The notes: generated from the sequence alone by a model not told the origin. DNA of 64,000 nt from Acanthosepion esculentum (GCA_964036315.1 OZ038496.1:15559524-15623523), one strand, 5' to 3'. Positions 1 through 11,630 are shown, numbered from the stretch's first letter. Made by a program: numbers and translations.

Positions 1-432
1 AGCACGGAGAGTCGGTAAAGGAGAATCGGGTAGATGTGCGAAGCACATACTTCCGCCCTCCCCTTCAAGCAAAGATTCCTCCGAGTCCACAGACGTACTG
101 CAAACTCGGCCTTCTCCCGCACCTCCGACCTAAATCATTTCCAACAGGAGATCGGGACCGAACCAGACCTAACTACTAGAGCCTGATCCTTCTTGATAAG
201 CAAGGAGGCCAGCTCCGCCTTAGCTAAGACTACGTCCCCACTAACACAGGATTAGATCGACTTTGGCGTCTAAAGCCTTTTGCGCTGCTAACCCTGCTAA
301 ATTGAGTTGGCGGCTAAAATCAGCAGCAAAAGACCTAAGGTTAGATTTTAGAGCCCCCACCACTTATTCCCAATCACAGCCCCCGACAATTCCCGCTGTA
401 ACATTAGTAAAAGCTGGTCCCGAAAATGCTAC
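1..432 (-). pseudogene. LINE-A fragment with internal deletion
   Basis: Two blocks match the large LINE at 28,428-31,790. Bases 1-165 resemble 30,173-30,330 and bases 165-432 resemble 31,513-31,784, so about 1.2 kb carrying the reverse transcriptase core is missing at the join near base 165. The fragment runs off the left edge of the window. The reading frame is not intact; it is a dead copy. Similarity to the larger copy stops at the sequence GGTCCCG near base 420, after which the two diverge. Confidence 0.75.
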
Positions 433-594
433 TGGAAAAAATGTCAGTACAATAAAACGAAAGATAAACTGAAAAACAACTTAACGTAACAAAACAGTTC
501 ACACAAACAAAAGGTCGTTGACGTAGTCGGATAATCCCACGAACTGAAACATTACCGGTCGTAAACGGTCGGTAAAAAACAACACAGAGAAAGC
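433..594. other. Unassigned spacer
   Basis: Nothing recognisable between the LINE fragment and the LTR. It contains several short GGTCG/CGGTC words around 555-575, but no reading frame or repeat match that I can support. Confidence 0.3.
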
Positions 595-682
595 CACCGG
601 GTGACTTCCTCTCTGCTAGAAATTGGTAGCCACATTATATAAGCGTGGAAGAGTCCATTTGTAGTTATGTCAGGTTCCCACA
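595..682 (-). repeat. Gypsy-1 3' LTR fragment
   Basis: On the minus strand this begins TGTGGGAACCTGACAT and includes TATATAATGTGGC and a GAGGAAGTCACC block. The same segment recurs at 2,385-2,470. The two copies flank gypsy pol remnants, as expected for LTRs. Matching stops near 595, so this LTR is truncated. Directly upstream on the minus strand is GGAAGTGGGG, a plausible polypurine tract. Confidence 0.7.
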
Positions 683-719
683 ATACCCCACTTCCAAGCC
701 CTTTACTTGGTAAAAAGGG

Positions 720-1001
720 TTAATACCTTTTCTTCTTTGGATTAATTGTCAAAGGTTCGGTGAATTTCCTTTTCCTACCCGACCTTCGTTGTTCAGGCGT
801 ATGTTGCGGGGGTTCGAGGTCAAATGTGTCGTAAATGATCTCGATGGGTTCTTCCACTTCATCCTGTGTGCTGTTAGAATCTATTTCACACCGTTTTTTG
901 ATTTGATTTATATGTCTTTTATGTGTATGTCTTGGTCCTTGTATAATATACACCATTTTGCCGATCCTTCTAGTGATCGTGCCTTCCTCCCAGTACGGCA
1001 T
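720..1001 (-). pseudogene. Gypsy-1 pol C-terminus
   Basis: A 93-codon minus-strand frame starts MPYWEEGTITRRIGKMVY and contains HKRHINQIKKR, which resembles the end of a gypsy/Ty3 integrase, where a GPY/F-like fold and basic tail close the polyprotein. It ends about 40 bp before the 3' LTR, the normal place for a pol terminus. The rest of integrase and RNase H are missing, so an internal deletion joins it to the reverse transcriptase piece at 1,096. Confidence 0.55.
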
Positions 1002-1095
1002 ATTCTTTTGAAAACTTTAAAAAAAAATTTCTGACCTGGAAGAAATCGTTTTCTTGTTCCTTTTTCGGTGTTACATATTTTTGACTGTTTTGGGA

Positions 1096-1935
1096 TTAGT
1101 TAGTCAAAAACAGATGGATATGTTTGCGGTGTTCCTCGGTAGATTTGCTTTCAATAACAATGTCATCCAGGTAGGCACACGCAAAGTCCAAACCGCCCAG
1201 CATGGTATCCATGACCTGCTGAAATATAGCGGGTGCAACTTTGACCCCGAAAGCCAATCTGTCAAACTTGTATAAACCCCTGTGGGTGTTGATACATAGA
1301 AGTTTTGTGCACTTCTCCTCAACAGGGATTTGAAGGTATGCATCGCTTAAGTCCAATTTGGAGAATATTTCCCCACCATTTAGTTTATTAAATACCTCCT
1401 CCGGTGTGGGGAGAGGTTAATGGTAATCCTTTAGAGCCGCATTGAGGCCCGTTGAAAAATCCGCACAAACACGAATTTGGTTAGACTTTTTTCTTACGTA
1501 TACAGCGGGGGCAGCCCATTCGCTAAAACTCACTTTGGATAGTATACCGGTATTTTCTAGTCGGTCTAATTCTTCGTTGATTTTTTCAACTGATGCAAAT
1601 GGGACATTTCTTTTACTTTTGAAAACGGGTTGAACGTTTTCTTTCAACTCAAATTTGGCTTTTGTTTTATTACATTTTCCTAGTCCCGCTGAGAAATCTT
1701 CGGGAATTTTTTCTTTTAATTCTTCTTTCAGGTCTTGGGCATATGCTGTCATATTTTCCACTTTTTGGCAAAAATTGTTGATTGGTTGATCCCACAACTT
1801 AAACCGTTCCATCCAATCCGTTCCAAACAAATTCTCAGAATTTTTATGGACGAAAACTTTTAATTTCTTTGTAATGTCATTCAGTGTTACGGGTAGCGTT
1901 AGCTCACCTTCAAATTTGATTTTGTCACCAATTAC
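1096..1935 (-). pseudogene. Gypsy-1 protease tail and reverse transcriptase
   Basis: Reading down the minus strand, a stretch containing NLFGTDWMERF is typical of the protease-RT linker. Next come EKINEELDRLENTGILSKV and SEWAAPAVYVRKK (RT domain start), then RVCADFSTGLNAALKDYH, a stop codon at 1,417-1,419, and PLPTPEEVFNKLNGG, LDLSDAYLQIP, and AYLDDIV holding the catalytic YLDD box. The single TAA interrupts an otherwise continuous frame where functional elements have a sense codon. The protease DTG box, gag, RT thumb and RNase H are absent. It is a disabled Ty3/gypsy element. Confidence 0.85.
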
Positions 1936-2012
1936 TGCACGTGCTGTTTTGTTTGCCTTTTTCATTGCCTTTTTTCTCTTCAGGTAGAGGTTTCTCTTTG
2001 GTTCTTCACTTC

Positions 2013-2216
2013 TTATGGTCGGCAAGGGATATTTTTGTTCTTTCTTTTGTGTGATTCGGAATATCTCGTCGCAAGTTGTTATGGTCGGCAAGAGTGAATT
2101 TTGGTCTTTCCTTTCGTGAGGTCGTTTCGAATCTTGTCGCCAGTTGTTATGGTCGACAGAGAGAATTTTGGTCTTCCCTTTCGTGAGGTCGTTTCGAATC
2201 TCGTCGCCAGTTGTTA
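2013..2216 (-). repeat. Gypsy-1 leader, three tandem 67-bp copies
   Basis: Three consecutive units of about 67 bp occupy 2,013-2,080, 2,081-2,148 and 2,149-2,216. On the minus strand the units share an AACTGGCGACGAGA-like start (the first two nearly identical, the third diverged to AACTTGCGACGAGA) and continue through a CCTCACGAAAGG stretch. The first unit lies directly inside the 5' LTR, where the primer-binding site should be, so the primer-site-proximal leader seems to have been triplicated. Confidence 0.7.
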
Positions 2217-2470
2217 TGGTGTTGAAACCATAGAAAAATAACACAGACTCGGATATAAAGTTAAACGGTATATTATTCACGGAAACGTAGTACAAAGTAT
2301 GTGGACTGGAGAGTACTTCTCTCACTGGTGTCTTGATTCACTCATTCATACACTCACTCGGTGATACACTCTTGGTGACACACACCTGGTGACTTCCTCT
2401 CTACTAGAAATTGTTAGCCACATTATATAAGTGTGGAAGAGTCCATTTGTTGGTATGTCAGGTTCCCACA
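2217..2470 (-). repeat. Gypsy-1 5' LTR
   Basis: On the minus strand this starts TGTGGGAACCTGACAT at 2,470, identical to the start of the 595-682 copy, contains TATATAATGTGGC, and runs to a TTTCAACA-like end near 2,220. About 250 bp. No target-site duplication was established. Confidence 0.65.
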
Positions 2471-2634
2471 ATATAACGTTAATAATTTAGTTGTTCCAGC
2501 CGAGCACAAAGCTGACTTGAGCTTGACAATTTAACCATTCTTATCCTTACTTATCCTAGATTACTTCTAACCCCCAAGAAAACGGACATACCCAAGAGAC
2601 ATTAAGCCGTAGAAACGGTTAAATGTAACCGTCT

Positions 2635-2890
2635 CTTCTACTCAAACAGCTTCTTCTCTCGCACTTCCCATCAGTAGAACTCCCTTCCTCTTACTTGCTT
2701 CCCTGATTTCTATAATCTTCAAATATTCAAGTGTAATGTCAATCGACATCTTCTGATACCTTGATCTTGTTCCCCGTCCTTCACTGTATCCTCTTCCCAA
2801 ACACACCTCTTTACTCTTGTTCTCTACACTCTGTAACCCATTGCGTGCAAGTGGCACTCCCGCCTTGCTTGGGGTGAAATGCTTTAAAAA
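2635..2890 (+). pseudogene. LINE-C 3' end (RT C-terminus and tail)
   Basis: Matches the 3' end of the LINE copy at 35,232-35,690: a segment coding for a decayed RLWNSLP...CFP...NVNRHL-type terminus, then CTGTAACCCATTGCGTGC, CCTTGCTTGGGGTGAAA and an A-rich tail. This is the usual 5'-truncated remnant of a non-LTR retrotransposon. Reading frame not intact. Confidence 0.65.
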
Positions 2891-3778
2891 AATACTTACT
2901 TCTAACCTCCCAAGAAAAGAGACATACCCAAGAGACATTGAGAACTTATTTCTAACGACCCCCAAGAAAACAGTCATATCCAAAAGATATTGAGAAAAGA
3001 ATAAACGGTCAGTAGTAGAAACCCAAGTTTTTGTATACGTCTACATTAATTATTTATATGTGAACACGCACCCACCTACAGTACACATACACAAACACAC
3101 ACACACACACACACACTGTAGATCCTAAACCTCGATTGACTTCGGGGCCTTGTACAGAGTAACATCACTGTAAAAAAAATATGAAGTAGAATTATTCTTC
3201 CCCGCTTCCGCTGCCCTCCTATCTTCCAGTACCCAGCCACTAATCCTTACCCCAAACTTCAAAGCATGTATTCTTGTGTATGTTTATTAAATAAAATGTA
3301 GCGCTTGACACTGTCCCAACCAACTATTCATTTTATCTCTTTGTGCTGTTAGGAAATAAGTTGGGAAGATTTCTTCGTTTTTTTTTTATCTGTGGGCGGC
3401 ATTGATCAGACCATCGACTTGGTAGTGAGAGATGAGGGCAGAGGCAATCATATAAGATAAGGAAGGGCCTGTCTTATCAGTGTGAACATATCAGTGTTCG
3501 CTTTTTTGTTTTGTTTTGTTTTTTTCTTTACATGCATATATGAGAACACATATAAGGAAGTGTGTATGCTTGAGTTTCAAATAGACGTGGGTAGTTGTCA
3601 TAAAATGACTGGGTCATTTTTTTTTTTAGTTTTTAGTAATGAAAATTTTTATCTAAGTATACACGCAGTTTAAATTAACGGCTTAGAGATTTAATAAAAA
3701 GGAGTGGCTGGAAAAAAATTGTTCTAGATTGATTTTCTAAAACAGAATAAATATCTTGCCCCTTTGTAACTCCCATTG

Positions 3779-3897
<119 letters not shown>

Positions 3898-3963
3898 AAA
3901 TGAGAGAAAGAACTGATGGAGTAAAATTCCACTGTTCGTAGCATTTACTTTTTAAAAAGTGTT

Positions 3964-4210
3964 TATTATTATTTTTATTATAAGATATTATAATGAAAAT
4001 ATGTTGAAACCGCTACACAAAAGCTTTCATGTTTCAATACTATGATGGTACTTCTTCAGACGATGGTAAGTAACTGATGATTAAATGAAAAATTTAATCA
4101 CCAGTTACTTACCATCGTCTGAAGAAGTACAATCATAGTATTGAAACATGAAAGCTTTTGTGTAGCGGTTTCAACATATTTTCATTATAATATCTTATAA
4201 TAAAAATAAT
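3964..4210. repeat. 247-bp foldback (near-perfect inverted repeat)
   Basis: Arms at 3,964-4,086 and 4,091-4,210 are reverse complements with only a few differences, separated by a 4-base GAAA loop. Each arm holds CTGAAGAAGTAC followed within a few bases by TTGAAAC, resembling the two conserved strands of a hammerhead ribozyme. The arms lack coding potential. Such high identity suggests a recent inverted duplication or ongoing gene conversion between arms. Confidence 0.95.
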
Positions 4211-4314
<104 letters not shown>

Positions 4315-4482
4315 CAACCTTGCACCAATGAAAAGTGCATATATAAAATAAAAAATAAAAAATAAACAGTCAATTTCTGATATCCCTTGGACGGAGTGAT
4401 TGCTGGGGGGGGGGGGTCTAAATTCTAAAGTCGAATGCTGAAGGTAGCACCAATCTGCTAAGTAACAAATTTTCTATTTGTA

Positions 4483-4489
<7 letters not shown>

Positions 4490-4533
<44 letters not shown>
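4490..4533. repeat. (AT)n microsatellite
   Basis: About 22 AT units, immediately before the R-AT repeat copy. Confidence 0.95.
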
Positions 4534-4535
<2 letters not shown>

Positions 4536-4544
4536 TACCTCCAA

Positions 4545-5780
4545 AGAAACACGTTAGCTAATGTTTAAAATGAATTTTTTAAAAATTAAAGATCCTTCTT
4601 GAAGGTTTTATTTAAGTTTTAATTTCAAGCTAATATATTAAATTTAATATTTCCAGTAAGCAAAATACTTTGCTGTATTTCAAAATGAATTTAAAGTAAT
4701 TGGAAGGATATTTTTAATCGCTAAAAGTCATTGATTTTAGCCGTCAGCACAATGTAATTCTCGTTATCAGAAAAAAAAAACTTTCAAAAATAAAATATAC
4801 TTATCTTAAATTTTATTTGAGGAATATTATCTGATCTAATGTTTAATTAATCTGATTTGAAACAAATATTACTTACTTTTAGTTTAAGATGACGCAGAAA
4901 TTAATTTTTTAACACAGGGTATTTTTTATTTAGGGTGTTGAAAGCTTTAGGGACAGCCGTTTAGTTTTTTCTATGGGGTACATATCTGTAAAAATTACTT
5001 GATAAATATAATGTGATCACCTTTTTTATATGATTTTTTAACTACCCATTTAATCTTAAAAAATTAGGAAAACATTCTCTGTAATCTAATGTTTTACTGA
5101 ATTTTAGGTAATTTGGTTTTAAATTTACTATAGTTGTCACACTTATATTTTGTGTATGGGCGTCCGTACTTTCAAAAATCGTCACATTTTTTTATACAAA
5201 AAAATTTAAATGTTTTTAAAATACTGAATTATAATATGCATTTCCATTTATGATTACTAAATATAGTTTTTACTTAATAACAATATCACATAACCTACCC
5301 AAATTAATACAGATATTGTTTAAAATGAATTTTTAAAAAAATTAAAGATCCTTCTTGAAGCTTTTATTTAAGTTTTAATTTAAGATTCGAACTTTATAAA
5401 TTATTCTAATTAAAATTTAAAACAAAAATGAAAACATTTCTTGTTAAAAAAAATTTCAAAAAGAAATTTTAAGACTTAAGACTTTCTTAGTGTCCATAAT
5501 GCATCTTATTCATAAAAGCAATAAAGAGCTTTTCTAGTTAATGTCTTAGTTTTATTGCATTTTTTATTTTACGATTCAGAGCCGATTTTCGGCAACTGGA
5601 GCACTGTTTTGTAAGAAGAATTGATGATTTATTTCTGGTTAGAACGAATATAAACATTCAGTTAAGTGCTATATGTGATACGCATTTGGGTGATCATGTC
5701 TCTTTTTGACTAGGCAGAAAAATTTCCTACAAAGATTTTCAAAATTGAAACCTTTCAAAAATAATTTCATTCATTTGTAA
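4545..5780 (+). repeat. R-AT dispersed repeat, copy A
   Basis: A very AT-rich segment sharing ordered blocks with 15,580-18,420, 25,490-26,330 and, reversed, 33,612-34,260. Landmark words include TTTCCATTTATGATTA, AAATATAGTTTTTACT, TTGATGATTT and ATATAAACATT. No open frame of note. I do not recognise the family; its ends are not defined. Confidence 0.7.
5668..5735 (-). repeat. SINE-B-like tail fragment
   Basis: The words GTGATACGCA, GTGATCATGTCTCTTT and a GGCAGAAAAATTTCC block parallel 35,930-36,000, the non-tRNA end of SINE-B. It sits inside R-AT copy A. Short and diverged. Confidence 0.35.
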
Positions 5781-5989
5781 ATAAGTGCAAAAGTTGTCGG
5801 AGTTATCTCCTCCTTAATTCCCAAATTGTCACTAGGGGGCTCTCTCCGCATACTATAAATACTGGGCGACTTCTTGCCTCGATCTCTCTTTCCTTCAGGC
5901 CTCGTGCCGCATCCCATTTCGCGTGGAGGTGAGGTAAATCCTCTTTTTCATTTCTTCATTTCAGCGACTACAATGTAAGCTCTCTTAGT

Positions 5990-6250
5990 TAATTTCAATA
6001 CTCTGTGAGTTCAATACCCGCTTAAGGCAGCGGAGAACTTTCAGAGGGAAATTAACAGGAGATAACTGATAAATGACATCCATTAAACATGGCACGTGGA
6101 ACTAGAACAGTCTACCCCAGTGAGCGAAATAAAGGGTTCAGTTCGACATACCAACCACCCGAAGAAGACCGGAGCGTACAACGGCCGAAACGTTGTAATA
6201 AATATGGCGACAAAGATAAGGACAATAGTCCGAATAATGTAAATAATGAT
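5990..6250 (+). repeat. SINE-A copy (3' part)
   Basis: From about 6,090 it matches 15,003-15,140 and 42,643-42,790, with the shared blocks GAACAGTCTACCCC, AATAAAGGGTTCAGTTC and GACAAAGATAAGGACAA. The preceding GTGAGTTCAATACCCG is B-box-like. The segment CCGAAGAAGACCGG ... CGGCCGAAACGTTGT has the layout of a hammerhead core. The open frame across it is fortuitous. Confidence 0.55.
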
Positions 6251-6574
6251 TTAGAAACAGCTTTAAAAAATTCATACTCCAAACATAAAGATGATTTCAA
6301 AATTTAAAATATTATTATGGATTATTTGTAATTGCATGCATGAGTTCTAGTTTGAATACTTATCTAATTATTGACCAATTTTATCATTGTGATATTTTAG
6401 CATTATATCAAGCATTAAGAATATAGTAACTAGGCTCTGCAATTTGGAGGAGAGAGTTATCAATGATAATGTTCTGACATCGAATCCTTGGTTATCTCCC
6501 TTTAACACACTCTCTCTGTTTTTTTGTTGTGTTTTTTTTTAAATTTTTAAATGTACTATTTATCGCATAACATT

Positions 6575-6639
6575 TCGTGGGGCGCGAGCAAATTTTCATT
6601 CAGAAAATGCGCCACAGAGAAAAAGTTTGGGAACCACTG
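6575..6639. mobile_element. hAT-type terminal repeat remnant
   Basis: Ends in AAAGTTTGGGAACCACTG, the reverse complement of the CAGTGGTTCCCAAACTTT start common to many animal hAT elements, preceded by GAAAATGCGCCACAG. The opposite end was not found, so only one terminus is supported. Confidence 0.5.
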
Positions 6640-6654
6640 GTCTAGGATCTATGT

Positions 6655-6920
6655 TCCCTCTTATCCTTTCAACGTGATTAGTAACAAAGACATGGAAACG
6701 CCGGGCTGCATTCTTAATATAACATAGCATAATCTTAGAGTCTATCCAGAAAAACTCTTAGTCTATTTTAAAATTGATCAGCTTCTCTCAAGATTCTACT
6801 AACATTGGCAGAAACCGTGGCAGCGCTAAGTTTCAGGCGTGATACTTTGAAAACCTTGGAGGGTGCCACTCATATCTCATCCATAAGCAATGCACCTTCT
6901 TTTCTGCGATAATTCGAAAA
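6655..6920 (-). pseudogene. BEL/Pao pol relic
   Basis: On the minus strand two frames together read LKLSAATVSANVSRILREA and then EFFWIDSKIMLCYIKNAARR, FHVFVTNHVERIR. The WxDSKxxLxYIxNxxRRFxxFVxNRxxxI pattern is a hallmark of the RNase H region of BEL/Pao retrotransposons. At least one frameshift separates the pieces and no LTR was found nearby. Confidence 0.65.
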
Positions 6921-7944
6921 TTCTAGTGATAGTGAAAGTTCGGAAATTTTTAGAGATGGTGAAAGTTTGGTCTCTTTGATATTATTTGTTTATTTCTTTC
7001 CTTATGTCTCAGTTGTGAAAGTGTTCTGCTTGGTTGGTTGAAATCTGGCTTTGCGGACTGGCGATTCTGATTATCCATATATTTTTTGAGATGGTGAAAG
7101 TTTTCTGTTCATATTTATCATTTATTTATTTATTTCTCTATCACTACAATTTTTAGGGGTAGTTTCGCCCAACATCGCAAGCTACTACAAAACCAAAGCA
7201 TTAACCTAAAAAGGAAAATCGTGTACTTAAACAGCCTTGTCATATCGAGACTTTTAAATGAATGTCACACATAGTGCTAAACTTGTTCAGGAACATTTAA
7301 ACTGTCAGCTGTATACAACCACTTTCTCAGATCAATGGTCAAAAATAGCTTCGAGGAAGTGGAGCGTGTCGACCTCAGCAAGGAGCAGTCTTCATCGAAC
7401 CTCTTTGATATTATATTAAGATATTAGAACACAGTTAAAAGGTTTTATTCTAAAATCGGACATTATTTTCAGAACAACCTCATATAAAGAATCTGTTACA
7501 AAATCTGTCCCTGGGGATGAATTTTAGGTTCTTCTTTATGATCTCGAAAAATTACGAGATGTCGTCATAGAGATTCTTCGATTGTCAGGAAATTCAGAAT
7601 AGTCCTTTGAACATTTAAAATTGTACGCCATTTTTTAGTATGTAAAGGGAGGAATTTACACGGATTTCTATCAGAATGACAGTTAAGGCTCCCTTTTAAG
7701 CAATCCAGAATCTTTCTTTAATAGCTTATTTGTATGGCCTCCGCCTTGTCGATAATGGATTCCTAAAAGGAGTCTTACTTTAAAAAAATCAAAACAAAAA
7801 CAAAACAAATTAAATCATATATAACAGTTTAGAGGAAATAAAAATAGTTTTGTAGAATTTGATGCGGCAACCACTCCTCGTGCTTTTCTTGTTCTTATCT
7901 TTCTAAAAAAATGATTTTTTTTTTGTTACAAGTTTGTATTGTAC
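6921..7944. other. Unassigned AT-rich spacer
   Basis: Two diverged words, GATAGTGAAAGTT and GATGGTGAAAGTTT, recur at about 6,930-7,095, suggesting a small degenerate tandem array. Otherwise no gene or recognised element. Confidence 0.4.
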
Positions 7945-8105
7945 TGTAGTATTTGAACTTGAACAGGAGTAGGGGTCTATCCCTTGTTTCCTGTTTAGGA
8001 TTGGATTTCCGGTTCCTTCTAAAGTCTTCTCATTCTTTTTCACTTGCAGTAGCCCCTTGCATCTTAGTGTCATTATTGCTTTGCTTGGGGTGAATTGGAT
8101 AAAAA
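7945..8105 (+). repeat. LINE-C 3' tail
   Basis: A diverged copy of the LINE-C end: CTTGCAGTAGCCCCTTGCAT followed by TTGCTTGGGGTGAATT and an A-rich stretch, parallel to 2,830-2,890 and 35,600-35,660. Too short to carry coding sequence. Confidence 0.5.
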
Positions 8106-9120
8106 AATTTAAATCAATGTGCATCAACCATTTGTTGCACAAACTTCTCCGAAGCACGTGGATATTATATCAATATATTAAAACACAAAGGTTTCATTCT
8201 AAAATCGGGCATTATTTTCCAAACAACCTAATACCTGTACGTGACCTACGAGTATAGCTCTTTCTTTTTTGCAGTAGTCTATCAAAACACCTATCTGTGT
8301 ATGGCATACCTTAGTGCACAATATGAAATACAGTTTTGAAAACACAATCTGTTTTTGCTTCGTCCTTTTTCAGCAACAGATCCACCGCATTATTCATTTC
8401 TTTTTTTCAGCTGTTTCATTGATTTTTTTGTTGTTGTTGGCATCTGATATGGGTTTCACTAATGTTGTGCTTGAAAACCAGTTTTTATCTTAAACTCGTT
8501 AAATGTTTTTCTTTGTCGTCACTCACACTGACTACATTAACACTGCAGTACACTACACACGAGATAAATGTCTTTCTTGTGGTTCGTTCATGTCCACTAT
8601 GAACATATGTACTGCCAGTAGCGGTCTGACCCGCCGGGAATGCTATAATGCTATAATTTCTTATTTAATTTCTTTGGCTACGTTTTGGGATTAAGAGGAT
8701 CTTTTTGACTGAACTCTTTTACAAGTTTTCCCGGTCGAGATTTTTAACCTAGTCCGCCACTGTGTGCTGCAGACTCTATATCCTAGGTGTTTGTTTTTAT
8801 CAATTAGACAGAGATAGAAAGAAAACTACAGAACCCCTCCTAGACACAATAGTAAAGGAAAGTAGGAAGAAAGGACTATCTTTCTGATGTAAGAAGAGAG
8901 AATGTATGGTTGTCAGTAAGAAGAACATATGTAATTTCTAGGTTGTGTATTGGTGTATATTGTAGGTGGGTACGTTTTCATATATGATAAACAATTAGAG
9001 AAGAATCACACAAAAACTTCTACTAAGGACAGTTTATTCTTTTTTTTCTTCATATAAACTGTAGTGAAATAAAGTTCTCAATGTCTCTTGGGTATGTTCT
9101 TTTTCTAATCCAGAGGTTAG
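8106..9120. other. Unassigned spacer
   Basis: No gene recognised. Contains T-rich runs and AT-rich DNA; short open frames here lack any recognisable motif. Confidence 0.4.
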
Positions 9121-9144
9121 GGTAAGTAAATATAAGCAGGTAAA

Positions 9145-9310
9145 TAAAGCTAAGCATCGTCATAATGCTCGAGCTCAAGTCGGCCTTGCGCTGAGTTGGA
9201 TCGACCAAAGAAAGGTGTGTACCTACTTGATCGTTGGAGGGTCGGCTTGGTGATAATGGTCGAGCTCAATTCAGTCATGTGCTGAGTTGGAACGACTAAA
9301 GAAAAAAGTT
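9145..9310. repeat. Degenerate tandem duplication
   Basis: The blocks at about 9,160-9,215 and 9,250-9,300 share GCTCGAGCTCAA/GGTCGAGCTCAA, TGCGCTGAGTTGGA/GTGCTGAGTTGGA and a CGACCAAAGAAA/CGACTAAAGAAA end, spaced roughly 90 bp. The origin is unknown; it could be part of an old LTR. Confidence 0.55.
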
Positions 9311-9654
9311 GATTTACTTCATAGGTGGAGGTTTTTGGAAGACACGTCCAAATACTATACGTTGGAAAGTGGAAAGAGGATTAACTCTTTAGCGGATCTG
9401 GGAAACGAACGTTTCTCAGCAGGTATGTCCTTTTTGCTACGTGCTATTATATCTTGGGGCAAGAAGTAGAAAAAGAGAGGTAGGAAATGTTTGTCTTTTT
9501 ATAGACTTAAACAGCGCCAGCTAACGGGAATTTGACGAAGCCAAATGGGGGAATAAAATGATTGGTTCCTTTATTACTAGCATCATGGGAAAATGTATTT
9601 CTTTTTTTATTCGTTATTATTATTTTAGTTTATTGATTTTATTTCACTTTTCCA

Positions 9655-10680
9655 CAAACAGATGTCAACTACGAATTGGAGAATAGAAAAATGAAGCAAG
9701 TACAAAAATTTAAATATCTACGAAGTGTTTTAATGTGGCACCGAAATCTAAATGTGATATTTATTGCATCCAAAGATACAATTATGGCACATGGCCTATA
9801 ATGGGGAGGGGTTGAGACTGGTCGACACTAACTATCCTATACCTAGCTAATGTGATTCATGACCCATTCACTCATTACAATTTCCACATTCACCATAAAA
9901 ACTCGTCCATCACCACTCGATCCTCCATACACCACAATACCGCATTCTCTAAAGGGGGGGGGGCTACAAAACGCACCCCATGCCATAAAAATTTAATGAA
10001 AATAAATAATACATAAAAATCTAACCATGAAGAATGAGAGGGGAGGGAGATGAACCCAATAATAAACTAAAATCAACACAAAGCAAACTAAACATAACTG
10101 ATGTTAGTAGGGTCCGTCCAATCCTCAAAATCTAAATGTGTATTGGAATAGCGAAAGATGCCTCCCAAAGGCTAAACAACGTATTAAGAAACAGGAAAGT
10201 CATTAGAAACAAATAAAAGAGTACTGTTGTGTTATATATTATCGGTTTTCCTATAGGGCAGTCAACACTAGACAATCTCTTCACAGATAAAGAAGAGACT
10301 TGAAGCAATAGAAATGTGGTTCTATAGAAGAATGCTGAAGATTTCATGGACTTAACATGTGGGCAACAACGAAGTTTTATGGAAAATGGAAGCAAAAAGA
10401 ATACTTAGAACTAAAAAGAGACTGTTGAAATTTCACATGACGAGGAAAGAGAGTTCAGAAAATGTGATACTCACAAAACATATTGGAAACAAGAGAGAAG
10501 TGCATAATCTACCTACTGAGATTGTATAAATGGATGGCAGGACAGGGTTCAGGAGGGGTGGCAAAAGGATACAATTTACTAAACGTTACAAAGGACAGGA
10601 AATTGTGGAGAGCCACGATCACCAATGTCCTGAAGGGACACGGCACATCGTAGAAAAAGAAATTAAATTAAAAGTGTTAA
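9655..10680 (+). pseudogene. LINE-R reverse transcriptase C-terminal relic, interrupted
   Basis: Conceptual translation gives MKQVQKFKYLRSVL, then (after an inserted repeat at 9,757-10,127) IGIAKDASQRLNNVLRNRK, then RLEAIEMWFYRRMLKISWT and, further on, TKDRKLWRATITNVLKGHGT. This order is the standard C-terminus of a widespread animal LINE type. Several stops and frameshifts mark it as dead. Removing the insert restores the order of the protein. Confidence 0.75.
9757..10127 (-). mobile_element. 5'-truncated LINE-A 3' UTR copy with 13-bp target duplication
   Basis: 371 bp matching 28,434-28,800 (TATGGCACAAGGCC-like start, CACCATAA block, GTTAGTAG block). It is flanked by the direct repeat AAATCTAAATGTG at 9,744-9,756 and 10,128-10,140. 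On the minus strand it ends AATAAATAT, as does LINE-A. So it is a retrotransposed, 5'-truncated LINE-A end that landed inside LINE-R. Confidence 0.8.
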
Positions 10681-11630
10681 TTAAATGCTGAAAATTTGAT
10701 ACTCACAAAATATTGAAGCCAAAGGGACAGAGGAAAGCAACATATAACCTATCTAATGAGATGAGAATGTTGGACTTTAATGGAGTCCAAAGAAGATAAA
10801 GAAACAAACAAGACCGATATACATGTATGCAACAAATATATATTAATAACAAATTACAATGACATGAAGACATGAAAAGTTACAGAGTGTTTTGTATGGA
10901 GAAGTTATGTGTGTGTGTGTTGAGTGTCCGTGCGTACGCGTATTGTTCTTAGCGCGTTCCCAGAATATGGGAAACGCTGTATCTGTGAGATGTCACATAT
11001 TGGCCTAAGTGAAAAAAGAACGCTTTTACCTCGTCTCCGTGCGAGGTAGCGGCCCAAGGCCTGGGTCGAAAAAGAGAGATAGAGAGAAGGGTCAGCCAGT
11101 ATTTATAGTCAGGGGAGAGAGACCCCTGTTGAAGGATTAAGGAAACTGAGGAGGAGCTAACTGCGACATACTCTCCAATTACATCATTAGCAAATTGAAA
11201 AATAAAAAACGTCTGAAATATTTTGATTTTTTACCCTTACTGCATATATGATAAAATCAAATTTTCGGTTTTGGGGTGATGTTTTTCAAGTACTAAAACA
11301 AATTAATGCATTTTTCATTACTTTTGAACAAAAGTTCATTAATTTATGGTACAGGAACATAGGGTTACAAAAAAACGTCATAAATATATTTAATCTGTGA
11401 ATTGTTTTAAAATGATGACAAATATTCTGAAAAAAAAAAAAATATGACCACACTCAGCATAAAGCAAGAAAAAGTGAATATACACTTCCGAATAATGCAA
11501 GCAATAATAATCAAGCTTCATCCGTAAATTTCAAGCAGCAACCAGCAATGAAATACTTTTTATAAAAACGGAAAAAAGGTTAAAGGGAGATAACTCAGAG
11601 CTTAAAAAATCGTTAACAGCGAGAAGGAAA
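10681..11630. other. Unassigned, possibly an old LTR at about 10,860-11,200
   Basis: A GC-richer island includes ACCTCGTCTCCGTGCGAGGTAG, an imperfect hairpin, and a TATTTATAGTC stretch within purine-rich DNA, unlike its AT-rich surroundings. The composition resembles an LTR but no partner copy was found in the window. Confidence 0.3.

Noticed and set aside
6089..6307. 72-codon frame resembling a small basic protein
   Set aside because: It lies across the SINE-A tail, and the same DNA recurs at 15,003 and 42,643 without an open frame.
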